DNA of 7,008 bases, from contig DAOVFR010000134.1 in NCBI GenBank assembly GCA_030672805.1, forward strand, positions 1-7,008, in the 5' to 3' direction. The notes below the pieces were generated by a model. The model was not told the DNA's origin and did no database searches. It was given only the letters and a program-made list of their open reading frames with translations. The position numbers were made by a program, and so were the translations under genes. Below are positions 1 through 5,374 of the stretch, one piece after another. Source of the stretch: Candidatus Krumholzibacteriota bacterium (GTDB lineage Bacteria; Krumholzibacteriota; Krumholzibacteriia; Krumholzibacteriales; Krumholzibacteriaceae). Position 1 is the stretch's first letter, and each line of letters begins with the position of its first letter.

Positions 1-1167
1 CATGAAATCCTTCAGAACGGTGCTGAAATAGATCGAGGAATCACGCGGTATCTCGGACGGCAGGATGTCGACGGCCATGATGACGGGGCCGTCTCCCTCG
101 AGTCCGTCACGGAACGAATCGGTCTCCGGCTCGTAGACGTAGTTCGGATCGCCGGGCTCCGTCGGCTTGTATGTCGCCTCGATCGATCCGTCGGGATCAC
201 AGGTGATGTCACCGATCACCATGAGCTTCATGCCGGGCCAGTGCTCCTTCAGATACTGCTTTGTTACAAGACGGGGATAGTCGGAAGTCCAGTAGATGCA
301 GTTCACGAGAATGGAGAGATGCGGGATGTACTCTTCAAACCTCCCGACATACTTTTCCGGATGATCGTAATAATCCTGCAGCCCGAAAACCGTATCGGGG
401 GACGCGGGCGCGACAAGGTCCTTTTCCTTGAACACGACCTTGAAGATCGTCCTGTCGGCGCCATCGGTCTCCCTCGTAATACCCGGAAGATCGCCCGGTG
501 TGATCTCCGTTACGGGAAGTATGTCGAGCATCTCCTGCGCGCCTATCGATACATTGCCGTAACCGGTGATCCCGGCCGTCAGGGGTACGATCTCTTCGGG
601 GAGCCCCCCGGCCCCGATCCAGCGCCCGAGAACCTCGAGCGCCGCCTTGATCTCGGAAACGGTTCCGTAATCGAGTGGCCGCCTGATGGCCGAAAAGGGA
701 TTGGCGATCCCATCGATCTCGAGCCTCCCCCCCAGAGCGACAAGCGTCTCGACCATGCCTGCTTGACCGGCCTGCCTGCCGAAAAAAATCAGCCGTCTGT
801 TCTTTTCGTCGACGACGCGCTCGTAGTCGATGAGATTGCAGCCGAGCTCCATCAGCGATCCGAGCATCGGCATGTTGTATTGCTGGCCCTTGATCGTGTG
901 CGAGAAAAAGACGTATGTGCCGCCCTTCCGGAAACATGACGACGGGATTTCCTTGATACCGAACACCACCTTGCAGGCGGTCAGGTCCTCATCGATCGAG
1001 GCGCCCACCGTCTCGTAGGCGTCTTCCCGGAAGACCCTGATGTCGGAGGGCTGCACCACGACATCGATACCCTTTTTCATCAAGTCCCCGACATGATCCG
1101 GGATAAGCGGGGTCCTGCGCTCCCACCGGCTCTTGTCTTCCCGCCTGATTCCTATGCAGTCGGACAT
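1..1167 (-). CDS. LKR/SDH-like (lysine-ketoglutarate reductase / saccharopine dehydrogenase family) oxidoreductase, C-terminus cut by the window edge
   Basis: The frame is open from an ATG at 1167 to base 1 (389 codons, no stop), so the 3' end lies outside. A strong site (GGAGGGG) sits 5 bases before the ATG. The protein resembles the N-terminal half of the plant/animal bifunctional lysine-degrading enzyme and its stand-alone bacterial relatives, which have the alanine dehydrogenase/transhydrogenase fold. Visible blocks: IGIRREDKSRWERRTPL (5-21), FFSHTIKGQQYNMPML (87-102), CNLIDYERVVDE (110-121), FFGRQAGQAGMVE (128-140), a glycine-rich nucleotide-binding turn GYGNVSIGA (202-210), LQDYYDHPEKY (263-273), VNCIYW (288-293), VIGDITCDPDGSIE (317-330) and VDILPSEIPRDSS (366-378). 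The last block matches the end of the LKR domain, so probably only a few dozen residues are missing. A role in making or breaking saccharopine from lysine and 2-oxoglutarate is inferred from the family. Many bacterial members are untested, and some are labelled alanine dehydrogenase. Confidence 0.85.
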   Translation of the reverse strand, partial: MSDCIGIRREDKSRWERRTPLIPDHVGDLMKKGIDVVVQPSDIRVFREDAYETVGASIDEDLTACKVVFGIKEIPSSCFRKGGTYVFFSHTIKGQQYNMPMLGSLMELGCNLIDYERVVDEKNRRLIFFGRQAGQAGMVETLVALGGRLEIDGIANPFSAIRRPLDYGTVSEIKAALEVLGRWIGAGGLPEEIVPLTAGITGYGNVSIGAQEMLDILPVTEITPGDLPGITRETDGADRTIFKVVFKEKDLVAPASPDTVFGLQDYYDHPEKYVGRFEEYIPHLSILVNCIYWTSDYPRLVTKQYLKEHWPGMKLMVIGDITCDPDGSIEATYKPTEPGDPNYVYEPETDSFRDGLEGDGPVIMAVDILPSEIPRDSSIYFSTVLKDFM

Positions 1168-1461
1168 AAAATCCCCTCCGGATATCCATTTCTAATTTAA
1201 TGGTATAAGGTTTATCAGAATAATTATTAGAATATTACAGAAATTTCTAAACCAGTCAAGAGGGTTAAACAGGTCCGGACATGGGAAAGGGACGGTAGGA
1301 AGCTGTTTACTTGATTCCCAGAAGCCCAAGAAGGTTGTGATGAAAGTCCCCGAAAGAACTTTTATAGGTTCCGGTAATTAGTAGATCGCTTCCTTCGTCC
1401 CGTATCCCTGGTTGAGGTGCTCAGCCTTCTTCACGCCCCGAATTTACTACCCTGTCTGTGC
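1168..1461. other. 294-base AT-rich gap with no supported gene
   Basis: This stretch separates two minus-strand genes. Its left part holds the ribosome site and candidate promoter of the LKR/SDH-like gene. The rest shows no start codon with a ribosome site leading to a plausible protein. Two minus-strand open stretches are visible: 1378-1440, ending in GVKKAEHLNQGYGTKEAIY then TAA, which looks protein-like but has a stop just upstream; and an open frame below 1377 that lacks a normal start and reads as low-complexity hydrophobic sequence. I see no clear intrinsic terminator after the gene that ends at 1462, and no RNA gene. Confidence 0.6.
1232..1259 (-). promoter_or_regulatory. Candidate promoter for the LKR/SDH-like gene
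   Basis: Reading the minus strand, TTGACT (1254-1259, five of six to the -35 consensus) is followed after 16 bases by TAATAT (1232-1237, three of six but with the key A2 and T6). This leaves a leader of about 60 bases before the ATG. The spacer contains the palindrome AGAAATTTCT (1239-1248), and a second palindrome AATAATTATT lies just downstream (1219-1228). Either could bind a regulator. The -10 is weak, so the exact promoter is uncertain. Confidence 0.4.
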
Positions 1462-1788
1462 TTATCGTTCGAACCTCTCGCGTTTGTTTTCCGGTCTGAA
1501 ACGGATCACATTCACCAGGTTGGATTCCTCGTCGAAGATGAATTCCTTGCCGATCTTATAGTACTTCCAGTGCTCCTGTACCCTTCCATAGCCGCGCACG
1601 CGCAGGCGATGGATGGAATACCCGTACTCCTGATATACCTTGAGCTTATCATTTTCGAGGTTTTTTACCAGGTAGGAGCGCCGGATCCGCTTGCGGCGCT
1701 TCTTGCCGCATACACCCGGACCGTCCGCCACCGCCGTGGAGCTCAGAAAAGATGCCACCGTCAGTAACAATACCAGACGCTTGATCAT
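1462..1788 (-). CDS. Small exported protein of unknown function (108 aa)
   Basis: I choose the ATG at 1788 because it opens directly into a signal peptide: MIKRLVLLLTVASFLSS, then AVA before a likely cleavage site around residue 22. An in-frame upstream start at 1821 would add 11 polar residues that spoil the signal peptide. Ribosome sites are AAGGA about 10 bases upstream or GAGG 3 bases upstream. The mature part is very basic (GKKRRKRIRR, 28-37) with one cysteine (27). It ends in a compact block, VYQEYGYSIHRLRVRGYGRV then QEHWKYYKIGKEFIFD (about 51-86), followed by a short strand. The EHWKYY...FIFD...LVNVIRF pattern recalls the small BamE/SmpA-like alpha-beta modules of envelope proteins. 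I infer an envelope protein; no enzyme motif is visible. A good promoter precedes it. The lipoprotein at 4693-5295 ends with a similar pattern. Confidence 0.7.
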   Translation of the reverse strand: MIKRLVLLLTVASFLSSTAVADGPGVCGKKRRKRIRRSYLVKNLENDKLKVYQEYGYSIHRLRVRGYGRVQEHWKYYKIGKEFIFDEESNLVNVIRFRPENKRERFER

Positions 1789-1851
1789 CTTCCTCACATC
1801 CTTTCCGCTGCAATATCTCAAGATGCTTCGCTTGCCACCCCACAGTTGCCT

Positions 1852-1881
1852 ATTATATCATAAAACACCCTGTAATTACAA
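1852..1881 (-). promoter_or_regulatory. Sigma70-type promoter of the small exported protein
   Basis: On the minus strand TTGTAA (1876-1881, four of six) is followed after 18 bases by a perfect TATAAT (1852-1857). Transcription would start near 1845 and give a leader of about 57 bases before the ATG at 1788. The surrounding DNA is AT-rich compared with the genes. Confidence 0.6.
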
Positions 1882-1905
1882 GGGGGTACACATTATTCCA
1901 GGAGA

Positions 1906-2097
1906 TTGTTCATAGTGCCTCATGATTCCCTGAAAAGGCCCCTGAACCCTCCCCTGGCGGCTCAATTTGGCTGGGCCCTGTTCGGAGAAGAGATAACGGG
2001 AATGTTCCTCGCCGGCGGCGCTGTCGTCCTTTTCGGCCTCTACCTGGTCCAGTCCGCCGATCAGGGATCAGATAAAAAGGTATTGCCTGAAAGATGA
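1906..2097 (+). pseudogene. C-terminal fragment of an EamA/DMT-family membrane transporter
   Basis: The frame, ending at TGA 2095-2097, contains LNPPLAAQFGWALFGEE then ITGMFLAGGAVVLFGLYLVQ (residues 13-49 counted from the TTG at 1906). This is the typical last hairpin of EamA/RhaT-like drug/metabolite transporters: a proline-containing turn, a helix with G-W-x-L-x-G-E-x-(I/L)-T, then the final glycine-rich helix. Intact members have about 280-300 residues and ten helices; here only the last two remain. I found no earlier part of the family in any frame of the 100 bases upstream. An AGGAG lies close before TTG 1906 and 10 bases before GTG 1915, so a 61-64-residue peptide could be translated, but a gene remnant is more likely. 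It is followed by the intact NSS transporter. Confidence 0.6.
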
Positions 2098-2099
2098 AT

Positions 2100-2178
2100 G
2101 TTACTGTAACTTCAATGCTGGTTTACCGAATAGAGTTATTCGAATCCGGAGGATCGACGATTCGGCGTACGGGCGCCG
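2100..2178 (+). promoter_or_regulatory. Cluster of inverted repeats upstream of the NSS transporter gene
   Basis: Three short inverted repeats lie in the 115 bases before the transporter: GTTAC-T-GTAAC (2100-2110), CGAATA-GAGT-TATTCG (2127-2142) and CGGCG-TACGGG-CGCCG (2163-2178). The second and third could form small hairpins in a leader RNA; the first looks more like an operator. I see no good -35/-10 pair here. The regulatory role is inferred only from position and symmetry. Confidence 0.3.
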
Positions 2179-2212
2179 TATGAATGGACGTAAGATTCAA
2201 GGAGGAAACCTC

Positions 2213-3559
2213 GTGGTAACAGGCGGAACGGATTCCGGCCGGGGTCAGTGGAGCTCGAAGATGGGATTCATCCTCGCGGCGGCGGGCTCGGCGATCGGTC
2301 TTGGAAATATCTGGAGATTCCCCTACGTCACGGGCCAGAACGGCGGTGCGGCCTTCCTCGTGCTCTACCTCGCCTGCGTGGCCGTTCTCGGCGTGCCCGT
2401 TATGATAGCCGAGCTAACGATAGGCAGGTTCAGCCGCCGGAATCCGGTCGGCGCATTCAAGATGATACGGCCGGGAAGCCCCTGGAAACTCATCGGCTAC
2501 GCCGGCGTCGCTACGGGGATCTGCATCCTGTCCTACTACTCGGTGCTTGCCGGATATACGACCGGCTATATCGTGAAAACACTCATCGGCAACACCACGG
2601 CATACGAGGCGTTCACCTCCAACGTGTGGATCGTCCTCCCCCTGTTCCTCGTTTTCATTGTCTTCACCGTCCTCGTCGTGCAGGGAGGCATCAAGAACGG
2701 GATCGAGCGATGGGCGAAGATCCTCATGCCGATCCTGCTCCTGCTGCTCGTCGCGCTTATCATCAGGTCCGTCACGCTCGAGGGCGCCGGCAGGGGCCTG
2801 AGCTTCTACCTGAAGCCCGATTTCAGCAAGGTGACGGGAAAGACGATCCTCGCAGCGCTCGGCCAGGCGTTCTTCTCGCTGAGCCTGGGGATGGGCGCAA
2901 TGCTCACCTACGGAAGCTATCTCGCGAAAAAGGACAACATCGTTACCTCGGGGCTCTACGTGGCCTTCTTCGACACGCTGATCGCCGTGATGGCGGGGCT
3001 GCTTATCTTTCCCGCACTCTTCGCCATGGGAATGCAGCCTGACCAGGGAACAGGACTCGTTTTCAAGGTGCTTCCCATGATCTTCGCCTCAATTCCGGGC
3101 GGTCACCTGATCGGCGCGGCCTTCTTCCTGCTTCTCTCGATCGCCGCGCTGACCTCGACGATATCGCTGCTCGAGGTGGCAACCGCCTACATGGTCGACG
3201 AGAAACACTGGCTCCGTAAGCGGGCGGTCTGGGTCATGGCTCTGATCTGCTTTGCACTCGGACTTCCGTCGATCCTCTCGCAGGGGATAGTCCCGTGGCT
3301 CGAGAAGCTTCCCCTCGTCGGAATGAGCTTCCTCGGACTCATGGATTACATCTTCGGCAATGTCATGCTGGCCATCGGGGCGCTGATGATATCGATCTTC
3401 TTCGGCTGGCTCTGGAAGGTTAAGAACGCCGCGGCAGAGCTGCGCGAAGGCTGCCCCGGGTTCGGCCGCATCGCACCCGTCCTCGATATCATGCTCAAGT
3501 TTGTCTGTCCGGCTCTCATCCTCGTCGTGCTCGTCTTCCTCTTTATCGATGTTGCATGA
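2213..3559 (+). CDS. NSS-family (SLC6/LeuT-like) sodium-dependent amino-acid transporter
   Basis: This inner-membrane Na+ symporter probably takes up an amino acid or related amine; the substrate cannot be read from sequence. I choose GTG 2213 because AAGGAGG (2199-2205) sits exactly 7 bases before it. The in-frame ATG at 2180 lies upstream of that site. The protein has 448 residues, within the bacterial NSS range. TM1 carries GSAIGLGNIWRFPY (25-38), the unwound ion and substrate segment. TM6 carries FFSLSLGMGAMLTYGSYL (220-237). TM8 carries AALTSTIS (311-318), the Na2-site residues. After that I count helices to a last one near 425-445, which suggests eleven in total as in MhsT/Tyt1, not twelve as in LeuT. 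Aligned to LeuT from memory, Asp254 falls at Asn286 and Ala258 at Glu290. An acidic residue at one of these places is known to replace chloride in bacterial members. The AGCS remnant begins 50 bases after the stop, so the two probably formed an operon. Confidence 0.92.
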   Translation: MVTGGTDSGRGQWSSKMGFILAAAGSAIGLGNIWRFPYVTGQNGGAAFLVLYLACVAVLGVPVMIAELTIGRFSRRNPVGAFKMIRPGSPWKLIGYAGVATGICILSYYSVLAGYTTGYIVKTLIGNTTAYEAFTSNVWIVLPLFLVFIVFTVLVVQGGIKNGIERWAKILMPILLLLLVALIIRSVTLEGAGRGLSFYLKPDFSKVTGKTILAALGQAFFSLSLGMGAMLTYGSYLAKKDNIVTSGLYVAFFDTLIAVMAGLLIFPALFAMGMQPDQGTGLVFKVLPMIFASIPGGHLIGAAFFLLLSIAALTSTISLLEVATAYMVDEKHWLRKRAVWVMALICFALGLPSILSQGIVPWLEKLPLVGMSFLGLMDYIFGNVMLAIGALMISIFFGWLWKVKNAAAELREGCPGFGRIAPVLDIMLKFVCPALILVVLVFLFIDVA

Positions 3560-3609
3560 CGGTGGAATCGCGAACGGGCGAACGGCTCACGGTAGAACGG
3601 GAGTGATCG

Positions 3610-4360
3610 ATGGATGCGCTCAAGGGTGTAATCGACCTCGTCTACAGATACATCTGGGATTTTCCCAGGGCGATGCCGTACTTCATCGCGCTGCTGCTCG
3701 GTACGGGGATCTTCCTCACGATACGGATGCGTTTCATACAGCTCCGTAAAGTCAGGCACGGCCTGTCGGTTATCGCCGGCTTCTACGACAACCCAAAGGA
3801 TTCGGGCGAGATCAACCACTTCCAGGCCCTGTCAGGCGGCCCTGTCGGCGACGATCGGGATAGGCAACATCGCCGGCGTCGCCACGGCGATCCATTACGG
3901 GGGCCCCGGCGCCCTCTTCTGGATGTGGGTGACAGCGATCCTCGGTACGGCGTCGAAGTTCGTCGAATGCACGCTGAGCACGCACTTCAGGAACATCAAC
4001 GAGGAGAGCGTCGTATCGGGCGGACCGATGTACTACATCGAGAAGGGCCTGGGACGCGAATGGAAGTTCCTCGCCGTCATGTTCGCCGCCTGCGCGGTCA
4101 TATCCTCGTTCGGAAGCGGTAACAGCGTGCAGGCCTTCACCGTGGCCGACTCGTTCCGCAGCGATTTCGGCATCATCCACTTCCTCGGCGCTATCTTCTC
4201 GCTCGAGATCGTCTGGGGTTTCGGAGACACGGCGCTCGGACTCATGGCAATACCCAACCTCATCGCGATACTCGCATTGAGCGGTGTGGCGCGAAGGCTC
4301 GCGGTCGACTACTTCTCGAGGCCCCAGAGGCGCTTCAAGACCACGATCTTCAAGAGATGA
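3610..4360 (+). pseudogene. Broken sodium:alanine symporter (AGCS family) gene: frameshift plus large internal deletion
   Basis: An ATG at 3610, with GGGAG 6 bases upstream, starts a clear AGCS N-terminus: LLLGTGIFLTIRMRFIQLRK (28-47) and GEINHFQALS (66-75). At 3835-3836 one extra G moves the reading frame. From GCG 3836 the next frame continues the family exactly: AALSATIGIGNIAGVATAI, GGPGALFWMWVTAILG, SKFVECTLSTHFR, VSGGPMYYIEKGLG, VISSFGSGN. Removing one G gives QALSAALSAT, the expected family text. Then, around 4165-4190, VADSFRSDFGI runs straight into FLGAIFSLEIVWGFGDTALG and LMAIPNLIAILALSGV, which belong to the very end of AGCS proteins. The mended frame has only 249 residues against about 450 for the family, so roughly 200 residues of central helices are missing. 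It stops at TGA 4358-4360. Intact members import alanine or glycine with Na+. This copy should not transport. An assembly error could explain one defect but less easily both. Confidence 0.85.
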
Positions 4361-4483
4361 CTCAAAAAGCGTTAAATTTTTTAATGGTCTCCGCGAACCA
4401 ATATATATTGCCATAGCAAGGTATAAGGAAAAAATCTTTAAGTTATACTTGAGGTGGGGATGGTAATATCCCCATTCACATCA
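4361..4483. other. AT-rich spacer between the AGCS remnant and the small-RNA promoter
   Basis: Apart from the inverted repeat at 4455-4474, I see no gene or RNA here. The base composition turns sharply AT-rich right after the stop at 4360, with an AAATTTTTTAA tract near 4374-4384. I found no GC-rich hairpin with a T-run that would end transcription of the transporter region. Confidence 0.5.
4455..4474 (+). promoter_or_regulatory. Perfect 7-bp inverted repeat just upstream of the small-RNA promoter
   Basis: TGGGGAT (4455-4461), six bases, then ATCCCCA (4468-4474) ends 9 bases before the -35 box of the strong promoter at 4484. It could be an activator or repressor site. It could also be a weak hairpin that ends transcripts from the transporter region, although no T-run follows. 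The function is inferred. Confidence 0.35.
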
Positions 4484-4512
4484 TTGACATGAAAACTCAA
4501 TTGGGATATAAT
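4484..4512 (+). promoter_or_regulatory. Exact consensus sigma70 promoter of the small RNA
   Basis: TTGACA (4484-4489), a 17-base spacer, then TATAAT (4507-4512) match the housekeeping consensus at all twelve positions with the ideal spacing. Transcription should start near 4519. No start codon with a ribosome site follows on this strand, and the next gene is convergent, so the product is most likely RNA. Confidence 0.8.
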
Positions 4513-4518
4513 GGAGAT

Positions 4519-4638
4519 GAAAGGTCCCTGTATAAGTCGTGTGGAGGGGAAACTTGGAGTAAAAAAACCGCGGGCTCACCTCTTTATAAAAGAGAGTATC
4601 CAAGGTAACTTCCCACGTTTATGACGGGGGCTTTTTTT
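4519..4638 (+). ncRNA. Unrecognised structured small RNA of about 120 bases
   Basis: The transcript predicted from the strong promoter folds by hand into one long rod. Base pairs read from the sequence: 4524-4531 with 4624-4631 (8 pairs, two G-U); 4532-4536 with 4618-4622; 4538-4541 with 4614-4617; 4543-4547 with 4609-4613; 4553-4558 with 4599-4604. Only single-base bulges (4537, 4542, 4623) interrupt the outer 22 pairs, and one internal loop (GGAAA against GTAA) separates the last helix. The 40-base apex holds an unpaired A7 run, CCGCGGGCTCAC, and a small hairpin CTCTTT-ATA-AAAGAG (4580-4594). Seven T (4632-4638) follow the closing helix directly, so the 5' end of the RNA completes its own terminator. 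It does not look like tRNA, 5S, SRP RNA, tmRNA or RNase P. The rod with an open region loosely recalls 6S RNA but is much shorter than the usual 180-200 bases. With no gene downstream on this strand, a trans-acting role is more likely than a riboswitch. Confidence 0.65.
4614..4638 (+). terminator. 3' arm and T-run of the small-RNA terminator
   Basis: The arm ending ACGGGGGC (4624-4631) is followed at once by TTTTTTT (4632-4638). Its partner is not next to it but at 4524-4541, the RNA's own 5' end, so termination depends on the closing helix of the whole RNA. No shorter hairpin fits before the T-run. Confidence 0.5.
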
Positions 4639-4692
4639 GGCCCTATCCAAGCTTCCGCTCCGGTGCGTTTTGCTTCCGTGAAATGTGTGTGG

Positions 4693-5295
4693 TTATTCTT
4701 CCCAGGCGCTGACAAGGCCGTCCCTGATGTAGATATACCGCTTCTTGCCTTTCTGGCGCGGATCCTTGTAGATCCACTGCTCCTCGACGACGCCGCTCAT
4801 CTCCGTGCTGTTCATCTCGTCGGGATACCCCCATGAAGCCAGCGCCGCTTTTCGCTTCATCCCCTTGAAGACTTCATGATTGAAGATCGCCTTGGCTGTC
4901 CTCTTGCCATACTCGCGCAAGTCCATACGGTAACGGTACTCGGGCTTCCTGAACCAGAAAAGCCTGTTCAGCTTCTCTTCGAAAACATCCCTTGTGAGCG
5001 GACGTTCGAGTTGCAATCCGTTCGTGATCAGACGCCTGTTCGGACCCTTGACGGTGACTGCTCCATTCCAGTGAAAGTCAAGATCCATGATCTTCACTTC
5101 CGTGTCACGATCGATAAGCCCCTCGGGACCGAGGTCCATGAGCAGCGATCTTGTCCAGGCGGTTCTCCCGACATATTTGTCACCAAGCTCATCCCGGACT
5201 TCGATCGGAATATCCTTAACGATCTTCTCTTTGAACTTGCACCCTGAAAAGACGAGTATCACGCACAGGGTTATCAGAACAGACCTCTTGATCAT
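4693..5295 (-). CDS. Lipoprotein with a BamE/SmpA-like C-terminal pattern, unknown function (200 aa)
   Basis: The N-terminus MIKRSVLITLCVILVFSGC is a lipoprotein signal with lipobox (V-F-S-G-C, Cys19). Lys follows the Cys, so the usual sorting rule would send it to the outer membrane. I choose ATG 5295, 10 bases after AGGAGG (5306-5311). TTG 5301 is only 4 bases from that site and would just add Met-Ala. The middle (about 30-120) is charged, with TVKGPNRRLITNGLQLERPL and a tyrosine/arginine-rich stretch, and is not recognised. The C-terminal part has GMKRKAALASWGYPDEMN, EEQWIY, RYIYIRDGLVSAWEE (about 145-200). This G-x-x-x...W-G-x-P...E-Q-W-x-Y...G-x-V-x-x-W order is typical of small BamE/SmpA/OmlA-like envelope modules. 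A role at the outer membrane is inferred. It has its own promoter downstream of yraN and is convergent with the small RNA. No terminator is evident after its stop. Confidence 0.8.
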   Translation of the reverse strand: MIKRSVLITLCVILVFSGCKFKEKIVKDIPIEVRDELGDKYVGRTAWTRSLLMDLGPEGLIDRDTEVKIMDLDFHWNGAVTVKGPNRRLITNGLQLERPLTRDVFEEKLNRLFWFRKPEYRYRMDLREYGKRTAKAIFNHEVFKGMKRKAALASWGYPDEMNSTEMSGVVEEQWIYKDPRQKGKKRYIYIRDGLVSAWEE

Positions 5296-5338
5296 CGCCA
5301 AAGTTCCTCCTTACTGATTACCGTTGAATTGCATAAAT

Positions 5339-5367
5339 AAAATAGAGGTAAAAACTGTTTTAATCAA
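5339..5367 (-). promoter_or_regulatory. Candidate promoter of the lipoprotein gene
   Basis: On the minus strand TTGATT (5362-5367, four of six) is followed after exactly 17 bases by TATTTT (5339-5344, four of six). Transcription would begin about 38 bases before the ATG at 5295. It lies directly after the yraN stop, so the lipoprotein may be transcribed both from here and by read-through. Confidence 0.45.
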
Positions 5368-5374
5368 GCAATTT

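Noticed and set aside
241..939. Plus-strand 232-codon frame and a minus-strand 200-codon frame (335-937)
   Set aside because: Both are shadows of the LKR/SDH-like gene, whose true frame is open across 1-1167 and carries all the family motifs.
2180..2212. ATG at 2180 as the NSS start
   Set aside because: The best ribosome site (AAGGAGG, 2199-2205) lies after this ATG and is ideally placed for GTG 2213.
2248..3042. Second plus-strand frame inside the NSS gene
   Set aside because: It is Arg/Gly-rich shadow text in the +2 frame of a strongly conserved transporter.
3610..4360. Programmed +1 frameshifting in the AGCS gene
   Set aside because: No slippery run or stimulating structure stands out. 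The second lesion, a deletion of about 200 residues, would leave any product non-functional.
4519..4638. 5S rRNA, SRP RNA, tmRNA or a riboswitch
   Set aside because: The length suits 5S, but none of its conserved segments are present. The SRP GNAR-loop motif is absent and there is no tRNA-like end. No downstream same-strand gene exists for a riboswitch to control.
4621..4836. Plus-strand frame starting at ATG 4621
   Set aside because: It begins inside the terminator of the small RNA, has no ribosome site and runs antisense into the lipoprotein gene.
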